47,200 nucleotides of DNA from JANXSS01 sp025356535 (lineage in GTDB: Bacteria; Pseudomonadota; Gammaproteobacteria; Burkholderiales; Burkholderiaceae_D), in assembly GCA_043762325.1 (NCBI GenBank), contig JAYUMU010000013.1:1-47200 (forward strand), read 5' to 3'. Positions 27,251 to 36,383 of this stretch are shown one piece after another. The notes under the pieces were generated by a model that did not search any database, was not told the origin of the DNA, and saw nothing but the letters and a program-made list of their open reading frames with translations. Every line of letters begins with the position of its first letter. The first letter of the stretch is position 1. A program made the position numbers and the translations under genes.

Positions 27251-28666
27251 TCAATTCTCCAGAATCCAGGTGTCCTTGGTACCCCCGCCCTGGGATGAAT
27301 TCACCACCAGGGAACCCTCTTGCAGCGCCACGCGGGTCAGCCCGCCCGGCACCATCGAAATCGTCTTGCCGGACAAAACGAACGGCCGCAGGTCGATGTG
27401 GCGCGGCGCGATGCCGGACTCGACGTAGGTCGGGCAGGCCGACAGTGCCAGCGTCGGCTGGGCGATGTAGCCCTCGGGGTTGGCGATGACGCGCTGGCGG
27501 AATTCCTCGATCTGCGCCTTCGACGACGCCGGGCCGACCAGCATGCCGTAGCCGCCGGCGCCATGGACCTCCTTGACCACCAGCTTTTCCAGGTTCGCCA
27601 GCGTGTACTCGAGATCCTTCTTGTTCCTGCACTGGAAGGTCGGCACGTTGTTGAGAATCGGCTCTTCAGTGAGATAAAACCGGATCATGTCCGGCACGAA
27701 CGGATAGATCGACTTGTCGTCGGCCACGCCGGTGCCGATGGCGTTGGTCAGCGTGACATGGCCGGCCCGATACGCCGACAGCAGGCCCGGCACGCCGAGC
27801 GAGGAATCCTTGCGGAAAGCCAGCGGATCGAGATAATCGTCGTCGATCCTGCGGTAGATCACGTCGACGCGCTTGGGCCCGCGCGTGGTGCGCATGTAGA
27901 CCGCCTCGTCCTTCACGAACAGGTCCTGGCCTTCGACCAGCTCGACGCCCATCTGCTGGGCCAGGAAGGCATGCTCGAAATAGGCGGAGTTGTACATCCC
28001 CGGCGTCATGACGACCACCGTCGGATCGACCACGCCCACGGGTGCGACCGAGCGCAGGTTATCGAGCAGCATGTCGGGGAAATGCGCCACCGGCGCCACC
28101 TTGTAGCGCGCAAACAGCTCCGGAAACAGCCGCATCATCATCTTGCGGTCTTCCAGCATGTACGACACGCCGGAAGGCACCCGCAGGTTGTCTTCCAGCA
28201 CATAGAATTCGCCGGCGCCGGCGCGCACGATGTCGACGCCGGCGATGTGCGCATAGATGTCCGAGGGAACCGAGATGCCCTGCATCTCCGGGCGGTACTG
28301 CGCATTCTTCAGGATCTGCTCGGCCGGCATGATGCCCGCCTTGATGATGTTCTGGTCATGATAGATGTCATGGATGAACATGTTCAATGCCCGCACCCGC
28401 TGCACCAGGCCGGCTTCGAGCTGCGTCCATTCCGCCGCCGTGATGATGCGCGCGATGATGTCGAAAGGAATCAGCCGTTCGGTGCCGGCATCGTTGCCAT
28501 AGACAGCAAAGGTGATGCCGACGCGGCGGAAGATCAGGTCGGCTTCGGCGCGCTTGCGGGCGATGGTCTGGGGCGACTGCTCTGCCAGCCAGGCGGCGAA
28601 ATCGCGGTAATGCTCACGCACCGAAGTCTGTCCGTCGGCGTACATCTCATCGAAAAAGTTTGCCAT
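27251..28666 (-). CDS. Circularly permuted ATP-grasp protein (DUF404/DUF407 type)
   Basis: The 471-residue product belongs to the circularly permuted ATP-grasp type 2 proteins, related to peptide-bond-forming ligases. Recognisable stretches are RRVGITFAVYGNDAGTERL, ALNMFIHDIYHDQNIIKAG and FYVLEDNLRVPSGVSYMLED. Also present are KRVDVIYRRIDDDYLDPLAF, NAIGTGVADDKSIYPFVPDM, LVVKEVHGAGGYGMLVGP and HIDLRPFVLSGKTISMVPGG. The family's partner here is the coupled alpha-E gene, with Anbu farther off. An ATP-dependent amide-forming step on an unknown peptide is the usual hypothesis. The upstream 80 bases carry a 12-base palindrome and a sigma-54-like motif that could control it. Confidence 0.9.
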   Translation of the reverse strand: MANFFDEMYADGQTSVREHYRDFAAWLAEQSPQTIARKRAEADLIFRRVGITFAVYGNDAGTERLIPFDIIARIITAAEWTQLEAGLVQRVRALNMFIHDIYHDQNIIKAGIMPAEQILKNAQYRPEMQGISVPSDIYAHIAGVDIVRAGAGEFYVLEDNLRVPSGVSYMLEDRKMMMRLFPELFARYKVAPVAHFPDMLLDNLRSVAPVGVVDPTVVVMTPGMYNSAYFEHAFLAQQMGVELVEGQDLFVKDEAVYMRTTRGPKRVDVIYRRIDDDYLDPLAFRKDSSLGVPGLLSAYRAGHVTLTNAIGTGVADDKSIYPFVPDMIRFYLTEEPILNNVPTFQCRNKKDLEYTLANLEKLVVKEVHGAGGYGMLVGPASSKAQIEEFRQRVIANPEGYIAQPTLALSACPTYVESGIAPRHIDLRPFVLSGKTISMVPGGLTRVALQEGSLVVNSSQGGGTKDTWILEN

Positions 28667-28731
28667 GTAGGGCCATCAAAAAGGTGGAAGCCGAAGGGCA
28701 ATGGTTAATGTATCAAGAAATGTGCCACCCT

Positions 28732-28743
28732 GGAAATATTTCC
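28732..28743. promoter_or_regulatory. Perfect 12-base palindrome upstream of the ATP-grasp/alpha-E genes
   Basis: GGAAATATTTCC, between the symporter stop and the ATP-grasp start, just upstream of an imperfect sigma-54-like TGGCAC element read on the minus strand (28713-28727, GG-N10-GA instead of GG-N10-GC). Possible operator; no regulator is assigned. Confidence 0.35.
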
Positions 28744-28747
28744 CCCG

Positions 28748-30862
28748 TCAGGGCGAACGCAGGCCGTCCAGGAAGGCCTGGTCGGCCGCATCCGGCGCCC
28801 GGGTCAGCAAGCTCACCAGCACCAGTGCCGCAGCGCCGGCGGGAACGCCGAAGATGCCGGCCGAGACCGGCGCGATCTGGAACCACTGGTTGACGACGGC
28901 GCCGCCGAGGACCGGATTGGTGCTGAGCATGTAATACACGCACACGGAAAATCCGGTCAGCATGCCTGCGACTGCACCATTCTGGTTTGCCCGCTTCCAG
29001 AAAATGCCCAATACCAGTGCAGGAAACAACGCCGACGCCGCCAGCGAGAATGCGGCGCTGACCAGAGACAGGATGTCGGCAGGTTTCAACGATGCTGCAT
29101 AAGCGGCCACCAGGGCCACGACCAGCAACAGCAGCTTCGATACCGTCACCCGCTTTTGCGTCGAGGCGGCGCGGTCGACCGTACGGTAATAGATGTCGTG
29201 CGACAGCGCATTGGAAATCGTCAACAACAGGCCGTCGGCCGTCGACAGCGCCGCCGCCAGGCCGCCGGCCGCCACCAGGCCGGAGATGACATACGGCAGG
29301 CCGGCGATCTCCGGCGTGGCCAGCACCAGGATGTCGCCGTCGAGGACGATTTCGGCCAGCTGCACGATGCCGTCATGATTGATGTCGGTAATCGTCACCA
29401 GCGGATTGACCTTGTCGATGCCGGCCCAGTACGACACCCAGTTCGGCAGGCGCGAGAAATCGCTGCCCACCAGCGAGGTGTAGATGTCGAACTTGACCAG
29501 CACCGCCAGCGCCGGAATCGTAATGTAGAGCAGCATGATGAAAAACAGCGTCCAGAACACCGACTTGCGCGCCTCCTGCACCGAAGGCGTGGTGTTGTAG
29601 CGCACCAGGATGTGCGGCAGGGCTGCGGTGCCCAGCATCAGGCACAACACCAGCGCCAGGAAATTATTGCGCTGCACCGCCGGCGTCATGTTGTCCTTGC
29701 CGGGAAACGGCGCCGTGTGCGGCACGACCGGACGGGAGCGCGTCAGGTTGACGGCCTTCGCATCGAGCCACTTGCGGCGCGCCTCTTCCGGATCGCGCGG
29801 ATAGCCGGCCAGGTCGCGGCTGGCGGCCTTGATCTCGATGAGCGACGCATTGCCGCGCTTGAGGTCCTGCACCCGGCGCTGCGCCTCCAGGCGGCCGTCT
29901 TCCCACGATTTCGGCAGGGCGCGAATGCGCGCATCGAGCGCCTGGGCACGCTGGCGAAAGACTTCGCGCACGGCGCGCTCCTTCGGATCGTCGGTCAGTT
30001 CGACTTCGCGCGCGGTCAGCCGGGTCAGCGCCGCGCCGTAGGCCACCTGCGGTATCGGGTTTCCGGTGTGCTTGACCGACAGGTACATCACCGGAATCAT
30101 GTAGGCGATGATCAGGATGATGTATTGCGCCACCTGGGTCCAGGTCACCGCCCGCATGCCGCCCAGGAACGAGCAGACCAGGATGCTGGCAAGTCCGAGG
30201 AAGATGCCGACCGAGAAATCGACGCCGGTAAAGCGTGACGTGATCAGGCCCACGCCGTAGATCTGCGCCACCACATAGGTAAACGAGACGATCACGGTGG
30301 CAAACACGGCGATGAGGCGCACCAGGTCGCCGCGCCGGGAGTTGCCGGGCCGGCGGCTACTGCCGTTGCCGCAGTTGCCATAGCGCGCGGCCAGGAAATC
30401 GGGAATCGTGAACTGACCGAGCTTGCGCAGGAACGGCGCAATCAGCAGCGCCACCAGGCAGTAGCCGCCGGTCCAGCCCATGATGTAGGCCAGGCCGTCG
30501 AAGCCGAGCAGATACAGGCCGCCGGCCAGGCTGATGAAGCTGGCTGCCGAAATCCAGTCGGCAGCCGTTGCCATGCCGTTGAAGAAAGCCGGCACCCGCC
30601 GTCCCGCCACGAAATATTCCGAGACGTCGCTGGTGCGGCTGAGTACGCCGATGCCGGCATACAGCACGATTGTCGCGAACATGAACAGGTAGCCGATCCA
30701 CAGGCGCGGAAAGCCTTCCTTTTCCAGGATTGCCAGGGTCAGCAGGAACAGGAAGAAACCGGCCGTGTAGATGCCGTAGTAAAGCATCAGCCGGCGCGAA
30801 AACGCGCGCGAGGCGCCGGCCGCATTGGCGGGCGCGGCGCCCGGGCGTGCTTCAGTTGCCAT
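28748..30862 (-). CDS. Sodium:solute symporter, VC_2705 / ActP-like subfamily
   Basis: This inner-membrane transporter of the SSS family has 704 residues and about 13-14 hydrophobic segments. Typical motifs are SEYFVAGRRVPAFFNGMATAADWISAASFIS, GWTGGYCLVALLIAPFLRKLGQFTIPDFLAARYG, and AAALSTADGLLLTISNALSHD. A charged insert of about 110 residues (roughly from TRLTAREVELTDDPKERAV to PFPGKD) separates two membrane segments, as in the VC_2705 subfamily. Related carriers take up acetate or other short carboxylates; the substrate here is not known. The start at 30862 overlaps the DUF4212 stop by 11 bases. The next genes upstream encode a TctDE-like two-component system that probably controls it. Confidence 0.9.
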   Translation of the reverse strand: MATEARPGAAPANAAGASRAFSRRLMLYYGIYTAGFFLFLLTLAILEKEGFPRLWIGYLFMFATIVLYAGIGVLSRTSDVSEYFVAGRRVPAFFNGMATAADWISAASFISLAGGLYLLGFDGLAYIMGWTGGYCLVALLIAPFLRKLGQFTIPDFLAARYGNCGNGSSRRPGNSRRGDLVRLIAVFATVIVSFTYVVAQIYGVGLITSRFTGVDFSVGIFLGLASILVCSFLGGMRAVTWTQVAQYIILIIAYMIPVMYLSVKHTGNPIPQVAYGAALTRLTAREVELTDDPKERAVREVFRQRAQALDARIRALPKSWEDGRLEAQRRVQDLKRGNASLIEIKAASRDLAGYPRDPEEARRKWLDAKAVNLTRSRPVVPHTAPFPGKDNMTPAVQRNNFLALVLCLMLGTAALPHILVRYNTTPSVQEARKSVFWTLFFIMLLYITIPALAVLVKFDIYTSLVGSDFSRLPNWVSYWAGIDKVNPLVTITDINHDGIVQLAEIVLDGDILVLATPEIAGLPYVISGLVAAGGLAAALSTADGLLLTISNALSHDIYYRTVDRAASTQKRVTVSKLLLLVVALVAAYAASLKPADILSLVSAAFSLAASALFPALVLGIFWKRANQNGAVAGMLTGFSVCVYYMLSTNPVLGGAVVNQWFQIAPVSAGIFGVPAGAAALVLVSLLTRAPDAADQAFLDGLRSP

Positions 30863-31163
30863 GCCGGTGCTCCGGTCCTGACTGCGGCGCATGCGCCATT
30901 TCCTGCTGTGATTCCTGCTGCCGTTCCTGCTCGCAGCGCAAGTCGAGATGGCGCATGCGCCACGCATACAGGCCGACGATGGCGAGGTAAATCAGGGTGG
31001 TGCCTTGCGCGGCCATGTAATACGAAAACGGCCAGCCGAACAATGAATAGCCGGACAGTTCGCGGGCAAAGAAGATGACGCAGAACGTCGTCAGCAGCCA
31101 GGCCGAAAACAGCACCGCGGTCACGCGCTGCGCGCGCGCCCAGTAGCGTTGCTGCGCCGGCAT
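30852..31163 (-). CDS. DUF4212 small membrane subunit of the symporter
   Basis: The 103-residue protein has two transmembrane helices (about 13-33 and 45-66) with the sequences RVTAVLFSAWLLTTFCVIFFARELSG and FGWPFSYYMAAQGTTLIYLAIVGLYAW. It ends in a His/Glu-rich cytoplasmic tail. DUF4212 proteins are regularly encoded right before VC_2705-type symporters and are thought to be a small subunit. The start overlaps the kinase stop as TGATG and its stop overlaps the symporter start, so three genes are translationally coupled. Confidence 0.88.
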   Translation of the reverse strand: MPAQQRYWARAQRVTAVLFSAWLLTTFCVIFFARELSGYSLFGWPFSYYMAAQGTTLIYLAIVGLYAWRMRHLDLRCEQERQQESQQEMAHAPQSGPEHRHGN

Positions 31164-32743
31164 CAGCCGATGTCCTCAATGAACTGCGCGCGCTGCTGCA
31201 TGGCCAGCGTGACGCGCAGGATGCTGCCCGGATGGCGCGGGTCCTGCGCGTGCGGATTGAAGGCGATGTCGATGTCGGCATCGTGCTGCTGGGCGATTTC
31301 GCGCACGATCGCCAGGCCCAGGCCGCTGCCTTCGACCTTGCTGCCCAGGATGCGGTAGAAGCGCTCGAACACATGGGCGCGCTCGGCCGGCGCAATGCCC
31401 GGCCCGGTATCCTCGACTTCGAGCGTGGCCAGCATCTGCGCGGCGTCGGCGCGCACCCGCACCGTGACGCTGCCGCCTGCCGGGGTGTAGCGCAGCGCAT
31501 TGTCGATCAGGTTGTTGAGCAGTTCGCGCAGCATGATCGGATTGCCGCGCACCATGACCGGGTAGCCCGGCTGCTCGAAGCCCAGGTCGATCTTCAGGGC
31601 GAACGACGCCTGCACCCATTCCTGGGTCGCATTCCGCGCCAGTTCCGACAGATCCAGCGACACCAGCGGCGCGGCTTCCGGCGTCTGGTTTTCGGCGCGC
31701 GCCAGGGTCAGCAGCTGGTTGATCAGCCGCGTCGCCGCTTCCGAACTCTTCGACAGCTGCTGCAGCGAATGGTGGATCTCGGACTGGCTGGTCTGGCGCA
31801 GGGCAAGTTCGGACTGCATGCGCATGCCGGCCAGCGGCGTCTTCATCTGGTGCGCGGCATCGGCAATGAAGCGCTTTTGCATCTGGATCGTCTGCGACAG
31901 GCGCGCCAGCATGTCGTTCAACGACCGCACCAGCGGCGAGATCTCTTCCGGCACCTGGCCCGAATCGATCGGGCTCAAGTCGTCCGGCCGGCGCGCACGG
32001 ATGCGCTGCTGCAGTTGCGCCAGCGGCGCCAGGCCGCGCGCCAGCGCCAGCCATACCAGCGCCAGCGCAATCGGCAGGATGATGAATTCAGGCAGGATCA
32101 CGCCCTTGATGATCTGGTTGGCCAGCTGCCGGCGCTTGTCCAGGGTTTCGGCCACCTGCACCAGCACCAGCCGCGCCGGTGCCGGCGCACCGGGCGCGCC
32201 TGACACCGCGCGGCGCAGGTCGACGTAGGTATAGGCAATGCGTACTTCGGCATTGTGGATGCTGTCGAAACGGAACTGGATCGACCAGGGCTGCGGGCTG
32301 TCGTCTTCAACCGGCAGCGGAATGTCGCGCTCGCCGTCGATGAGTTCGTTACGCGGGCCCATCACCTGGAAATAGATATTGTCGATATCGTCGGCGCGCA
32401 GGATGTCGCGGGCCGAACCCGGTAGGCGTCCGGAGATGACGCCGCCGACCTCGCGCACCTGCTGCGCCACCACCGTCACCTTGTCTTCGAGAGCGCGGTC
32501 GAACGGCTCGTTGGCAATCGATTTCGCCGCCCAGTAGGTGATTGCGATGCTTAGTGGCCACAGCAGCAGCAGCGGCACCAGCATCCAGTCGAGGATTTCA
32601 CCGAACAGCGAGCGCTGCGCCGTCTCGCCGGCGGCGGCCGTTGGCGGCTCGAAGGCGGAATCGGCGGGGTCGTTGCCGTCGTCATCAGGCGGTCCTTGCA
32701 AGCCTGCCGCGGGATGGCGGGCAGCAGGCGCATCACGATTCAT
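31163..32743 (-). CDS. Sensor histidine kinase, TctE-like
   Basis: The 526-residue membrane kinase has a disordered N-terminus of about 45 residues. A first membrane helix (WMLVPLLLLWPLSIAITYWAA) is followed by a periplasmic sensor region (about 75-215) and a second helix (VILPEFIILPIALALVWLAL). Next come a HAMP-like linker, HisKA with the phospho-His in FIADAAHQMKTPLAGMR, and HATPase with NNLIDNALRY, VEDTGPGIAPAERA and EGSGLGLAIVREI. The N-terminal architecture fits the two-component sensors of tricarboxylate or carboxylate uptake (TctE type). It lies 15 bases after its response regulator and overlaps DUF4212, so it probably senses the symporter's substrate. Confidence 0.9.
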   Translation of the reverse strand: MNRDAPAARHPAAGLQGPPDDDGNDPADSAFEPPTAAAGETAQRSLFGEILDWMLVPLLLLWPLSIAITYWAAKSIANEPFDRALEDKVTVVAQQVREVGGVISGRLPGSARDILRADDIDNIYFQVMGPRNELIDGERDIPLPVEDDSPQPWSIQFRFDSIHNAEVRIAYTYVDLRRAVSGAPGAPAPARLVLVQVAETLDKRRQLANQIIKGVILPEFIILPIALALVWLALARGLAPLAQLQQRIRARRPDDLSPIDSGQVPEEISPLVRSLNDMLARLSQTIQMQKRFIADAAHQMKTPLAGMRMQSELALRQTSQSEIHHSLQQLSKSSEAATRLINQLLTLARAENQTPEAAPLVSLDLSELARNATQEWVQASFALKIDLGFEQPGYPVMVRGNPIMLRELLNNLIDNALRYTPAGGSVTVRVRADAAQMLATLEVEDTGPGIAPAERAHVFERFYRILGSKVEGSGLGLAIVREIAQQHDADIDIAFNPHAQDPRHPGSILRVTLAMQQRAQFIEDIG

Positions 32744-32758
32744 GATCCGGCTCGCCTT

Positions 32759-33457
32759 TCAGGACGGCACTGCCGCAACAGGCGCCGGATCGCTGAATTT
32801 TTCCAGGCAATACCCCAGGCCGCGCACGGTTGCAATGCGCACGCCGCCGGTCTCGATCTTCTTGCGCAACCGGTGCACGTAGACTTCGATGGCATTGTTG
32901 CTGACTTCCTCGCCCCATTCGCACAGATGGTCGACCAGCTGTTCCTTCGACACCAGGCGCCCGGTACGCTGCAGCAGCACTTCCAAGAGGCCCAGCTCGC
33001 GGGCCGACAGGTCGAGCATCTGTTCGTTCAGATAGGCGATGCGGCCGACCTGGTCATAGGACAGCGGCCCGTGCCGGATCACGGTCGGCCCGCCGCCGGC
33101 GCCGCGCCGCGTCAGCGCCCGCACCCGCGCCTCCAGTTCGGACAGCGCAAACGGCTTTGCCATGTAATCGTCGGCGCCCAGGTCGAGCCCCTTGACGCGC
33201 TGCTCGACCGAATCGGCCGCCGTCAGGATCAGCACCGGCAGATGCGAATTGCGCGCGCGCAGCCGGCGCAGCACTTCGAGCCCGGACAGCTTCGGCAGGC
33301 CCAGGTCGAGGATCAGCAGGTCGAAGTCCTGCGTGGCCAGCGCCGAATCGGCTTCCATGCCGTTGGCCACGCAATCGGTCGCATAGCCGGCCTGGCGCAA
33401 GGAGCGCGTCAGGCCGTCGGCCAGGACATCATCATCTTCGGCAAGCAGGATCCGCAT
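32759..33457 (-). CDS. OmpR-family response regulator, TctD-like
   Basis: The 232-residue DNA-binding regulator has a receiver (MRILLAEDDDVLADGL; phosphoacceptor Asp in LLILDLGLPKLSGLEV; Lys in DYMAKPF). A winged-helix output domain follows (LDLSARELGLLEVLLQRTGRLVSKEQL, NAIEVYVHRLRKKIETGGVRIATVRGLGYCL). The start at 33457 sits at the canonical beginning of the receiver; the long upstream in-frame extension is shadow sequence across the recA promoter. It is the first gene of the regulator-kinase-DUF4212-symporter operon and is divergent from recA. It likely activates its own operon in response to the kinase. Confidence 0.93.
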   Translation of the reverse strand: MRILLAEDDDVLADGLTRSLRQAGYATDCVANGMEADSALATQDFDLLILDLGLPKLSGLEVLRRLRARNSHLPVLILTAADSVEQRVKGLDLGADDYMAKPFALSELEARVRALTRRGAGGGPTVIRHGPLSYDQVGRIAYLNEQMLDLSARELGLLEVLLQRTGRLVSKEQLVDHLCEWGEEVSNNAIEVYVHRLRKKIETGGVRIATVRGLGYCLEKFSDPAPVAAVPS

Positions 33458-33513
33458 GGTGCAGCCAGGGCAAGGAGAAGAGCCTAGTCTAGAGGGTTTC
33501 ACATGTGTCAGCA

Positions 33514-33541
33514 AGGCAAGTACCTTGCCTGCGCCGCAGGC
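33514..33541. repeat. Two overlapping dyads between the TctD-like gene and recA
   Basis: AGGCAAG-TAC-CTTGCCT (33514-33530) and GCCTGCG-C-CGCAGGC (33527-33541), both perfect. They lie 57-84 bases upstream of the response-regulator start and are candidate operators for it; the role is inferred. Confidence 0.4.
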
Positions 33542-33595
33542 AGCACGCGCGTGCAGGAAAAGGCGGACAATGACTGCCCGAAAAGCAGAAAGTGC

Positions 33596-33624
33596 TTGCG
33601 CAAACCACTGTAATTTCATACAGT
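33596..33624 (+). promoter_or_regulatory. recA promoter with LexA (SOS) box
   Basis: The LexA box CTGT-AATTTCAT-ACAG spans 33608-33623 and matches CTGT-N8-ACAG exactly. A -35 hexamer TTGCGC (33596-33601) and -10 TACAGT (33619-33624) are 17 bases apart, so LexA binding would cover the promoter. The box is 116 bases upstream of the recA ATG. Confidence 0.9.
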
Positions 33625-33739
33625 ATCGGTTGCTTCGATCAATGCGCCGCACCCACTCTTGAATGTGCGCGCGAGGTGTCCGCAGGCCAGGCACCTTCAG
33701 GTTGCCAGTGAGCATCCTGTTACCCGACGAAAGAAATCA

Positions 33740-34885
<1,146 letters not shown>

Positions 34886-34891
34886 CCTGCG

Positions 34892-34920
34892 TCGGGCCGG
34901 CTTGAATCGAGCCGGCCCGA
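34892..34920 (+). repeat. Hairpin between recA and recX
   Basis: TCGGGCCGGCT (34892-34902), loop TGAATCG, AGCCGGCCCGA (34910-34920): a perfect 11-bp stem just after the recA stop, without a T-run. A partial terminator at this place in E. coli keeps RecX scarce relative to RecA; the same effect is inferred here. Confidence 0.7.
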
Positions 34921-34941
34921 ACCTGGCTCGGCTTCAGCCCC

Positions 34942-35427
34942 ATGGCACGTCCCGTCATCAGTCTCAAGGCCCGCGCGCTGCGCTATCTGTCGGCGCGCGA
35001 GCACAGTCGCAGCGAGCTTGCCCGCAAGCTCGCCCGGCATGCGCAGGAAGACGACGATGTCGAGCAATTGCTCGACTGGCTCGAAGCGGCGAAATTTCTG
35101 TCGCAGGCGCGCTTTTGCGAGTCGCTCGTCAATCGTCGCGCCAAGCGCTTCGGCAACAGCCGCATCCTTGCCGAACTGCAGAGCCACGGCGTCGGCAGTG
35201 CGGCGTTAGCCGAAGTCAGGACCGATCTGGTTGCCGGCGAAACCGCCCGTGCCGTCGAAGTCTGGCAGCGCAAGTTCGGCAGCGCCGGCCTCGATGCAGC
35301 AGCGCGGGCGAAGCAGATGCGCTTTTTGATGCAACGCGGATTTTCGCACCAGGCGATACGCGTTGCGATGGCTTCCGCGCCGGCCGACGACGACGTTTTT
35401 CCAGATGATCTGACCAATGACGCATGA
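34942..35427 (+). CDS. recX: Regulatory protein RecX
   Basis: RecX binds RecA filaments and limits their growth and activity. The 161-residue, all-helical protein carries the family pattern KARALRYLSAREHSRSELARKL. It continues with VEQLLDWLEAAKFLSQARFCESLVNRRAKRFGNSRI and ends its last repeat with KQMRFLMQRGFSHQAIRVAM. The ATG at 34942 is 56 bases after recA. The stop lies in an 11-bp tandem duplication, and a strong terminator follows at once. Expression probably comes from read-through of the recA hairpin. Confidence 0.93.
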   Translation: MARPVISLKARALRYLSAREHSRSELARKLARHAQEDDDVEQLLDWLEAAKFLSQARFCESLVNRRAKRFGNSRILAELQSHGVGSAALAEVRTDLVAGETARAVEVWQRKFGSAGLDAAARAKQMRFLMQRGFSHQAIRVAMASAPADDDVFPDDLTNDA

Positions 35428-35440
35428 ATGACGCATGAAT
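35419..35440 (+). repeat. 11-bp tandem duplication over the recX stop
   Basis: GACGCATGAAT occurs twice in tandem (35419-35429, 35430-35440), followed by a partial third GACGC. The recX TGA stop lies in the first copy. Confidence 0.7.
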
Positions 35441-35441
35441 G

Positions 35442-35469
35442 ACGCCAGCCCGCCGCTGGCGTTTTTTTT
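35442..35469 (+). terminator. Rho-independent terminator after recX
   Basis: ACGCCAGC (35442-35449), loop CCGCC, GCTGGCGT (35455-35462), then eight T residues. Ends the recA-recX unit. Confidence 0.92.
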
Positions 35470-35563
35470 GCGTGCTGCTGCGTGCATGTCGGTTTCATCA
35501 ATGCAATCGTGAGGTTGCGATCGTTCGATATGCTTTAAGTCAACTCTTTGCAGTGGTCGGCTG

Positions 35564-35572
35564 TGCTACACT
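35564..35572 (+). promoter_or_regulatory. Extended -10 promoter element before the DUF2889 gene
   Basis: TGCTACACT, an extended -10 (TG-n-TACACT), about 110 bases upstream of the ATG in an AT-richer patch. No -35 hexamer is visible at the 17-base position. Confidence 0.35.
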
Positions 35573-35682
35573 TTTCAATTATTCGCAGTCTCGCACCGAT
35601 TGCCGACGCGCCCGAAACGGCGCCCGGCGCTGCCTGGCGCAAGTCACCGTCAGGTTTGTCCCTTTAGCTTCAGATTGCCTTT

Positions 35683-36276
35683 ATGCCGTTGTCCGCACCC
35701 AGCCCCCGCCGCGCCCTGAAACACACCCGCACCATTCGCATCGAAGGCTTTGCAAGGGAAGACGGCTTGTGGGATATCGATGCGCAGATCACCGACATCA
35801 AGGCCATGGACGTGCCGATCGCCTCCGGCGTGCGCGCTGCCGGCACGCCCCTGCATGACCTGTGGTTGCGCCTGACCATCGACGCACGCCTGACCATCGT
35901 CGCCGTCGATGCGGCGTCCGACGCCGTGCCGTATCCCGGCCAGTGCGACACCATCGCGCCGGCCTATCAGCGCCTGGTCGGGCTGAATCTGATGCACCGC
36001 TTTCGCGCCGACGTCAAGGCGCGCCTAGGCGGCACCGCCGGCTGCACGCACCTGACCGAAATGGCGCAGGTACTGCCCACGGCTGCGATGCAGGCACTGG
36101 CTGGCGTAGTCTTCGGCGAGCGTGGAACCGGTGCAGGCGACGCCAACGCCGAAAAACCGATCCAGCTCGACCGCTGCCATGCCCTGCGCACCGACGGCGC
36201 AGCGGTGGCGCGTTACTATCCGCGCTGGTACGTGGCCCCCGTGGAGAGCGCAACGCCAGAAGCAGCAAGCAAATGA
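35683..36276 (+). CDS. DUF2889 domain protein
   Basis: The 197-residue cytoplasmic protein is of unknown function. It shows the family pattern: an N-terminal KHTRTIRIEGFAREDGLWDIDAQITDIK, then GTPLHDLWLRLTIDARLTIVAVDAASDAVPYPGQC, and GCTHLTEM. The last part, with IQLDRCHALRTDGAAVARYYPRWY, contains a conserved Cys and His that could bind metal. DUF2889 genes often stand alone near recX or sucC in Burkholderiales, as here. No ribosome site of note precedes the ATG. Confidence 0.88.
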   Translation: MPLSAPSPRRALKHTRTIRIEGFAREDGLWDIDAQITDIKAMDVPIASGVRAAGTPLHDLWLRLTIDARLTIVAVDAASDAVPYPGQCDTIAPAYQRLVGLNLMHRFRADVKARLGGTAGCTHLTEMAQVLPTAAMQALAGVVFGERGTGAGDANAEKPIQLDRCHALRTDGAAVARYYPRWYVAPVESATPEAASK

Positions 36277-36383
36277 CGTCCAGTGAGGCGCGTCGATGGC
36301 CGGCCCGGCAGGCAATTCGGGTCCAGGTGCAACATGCGGCGCATTCTTGAATTTTTTCGAATCAGTATCTGAAGGGAACCTGC

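Noticed and set aside
25612..27489. A 625-codon plus-strand open frame
   Set aside because: It runs antisense through three separate minus-strand genes and their intergenic gaps, and has the same biased composition as other shadows.
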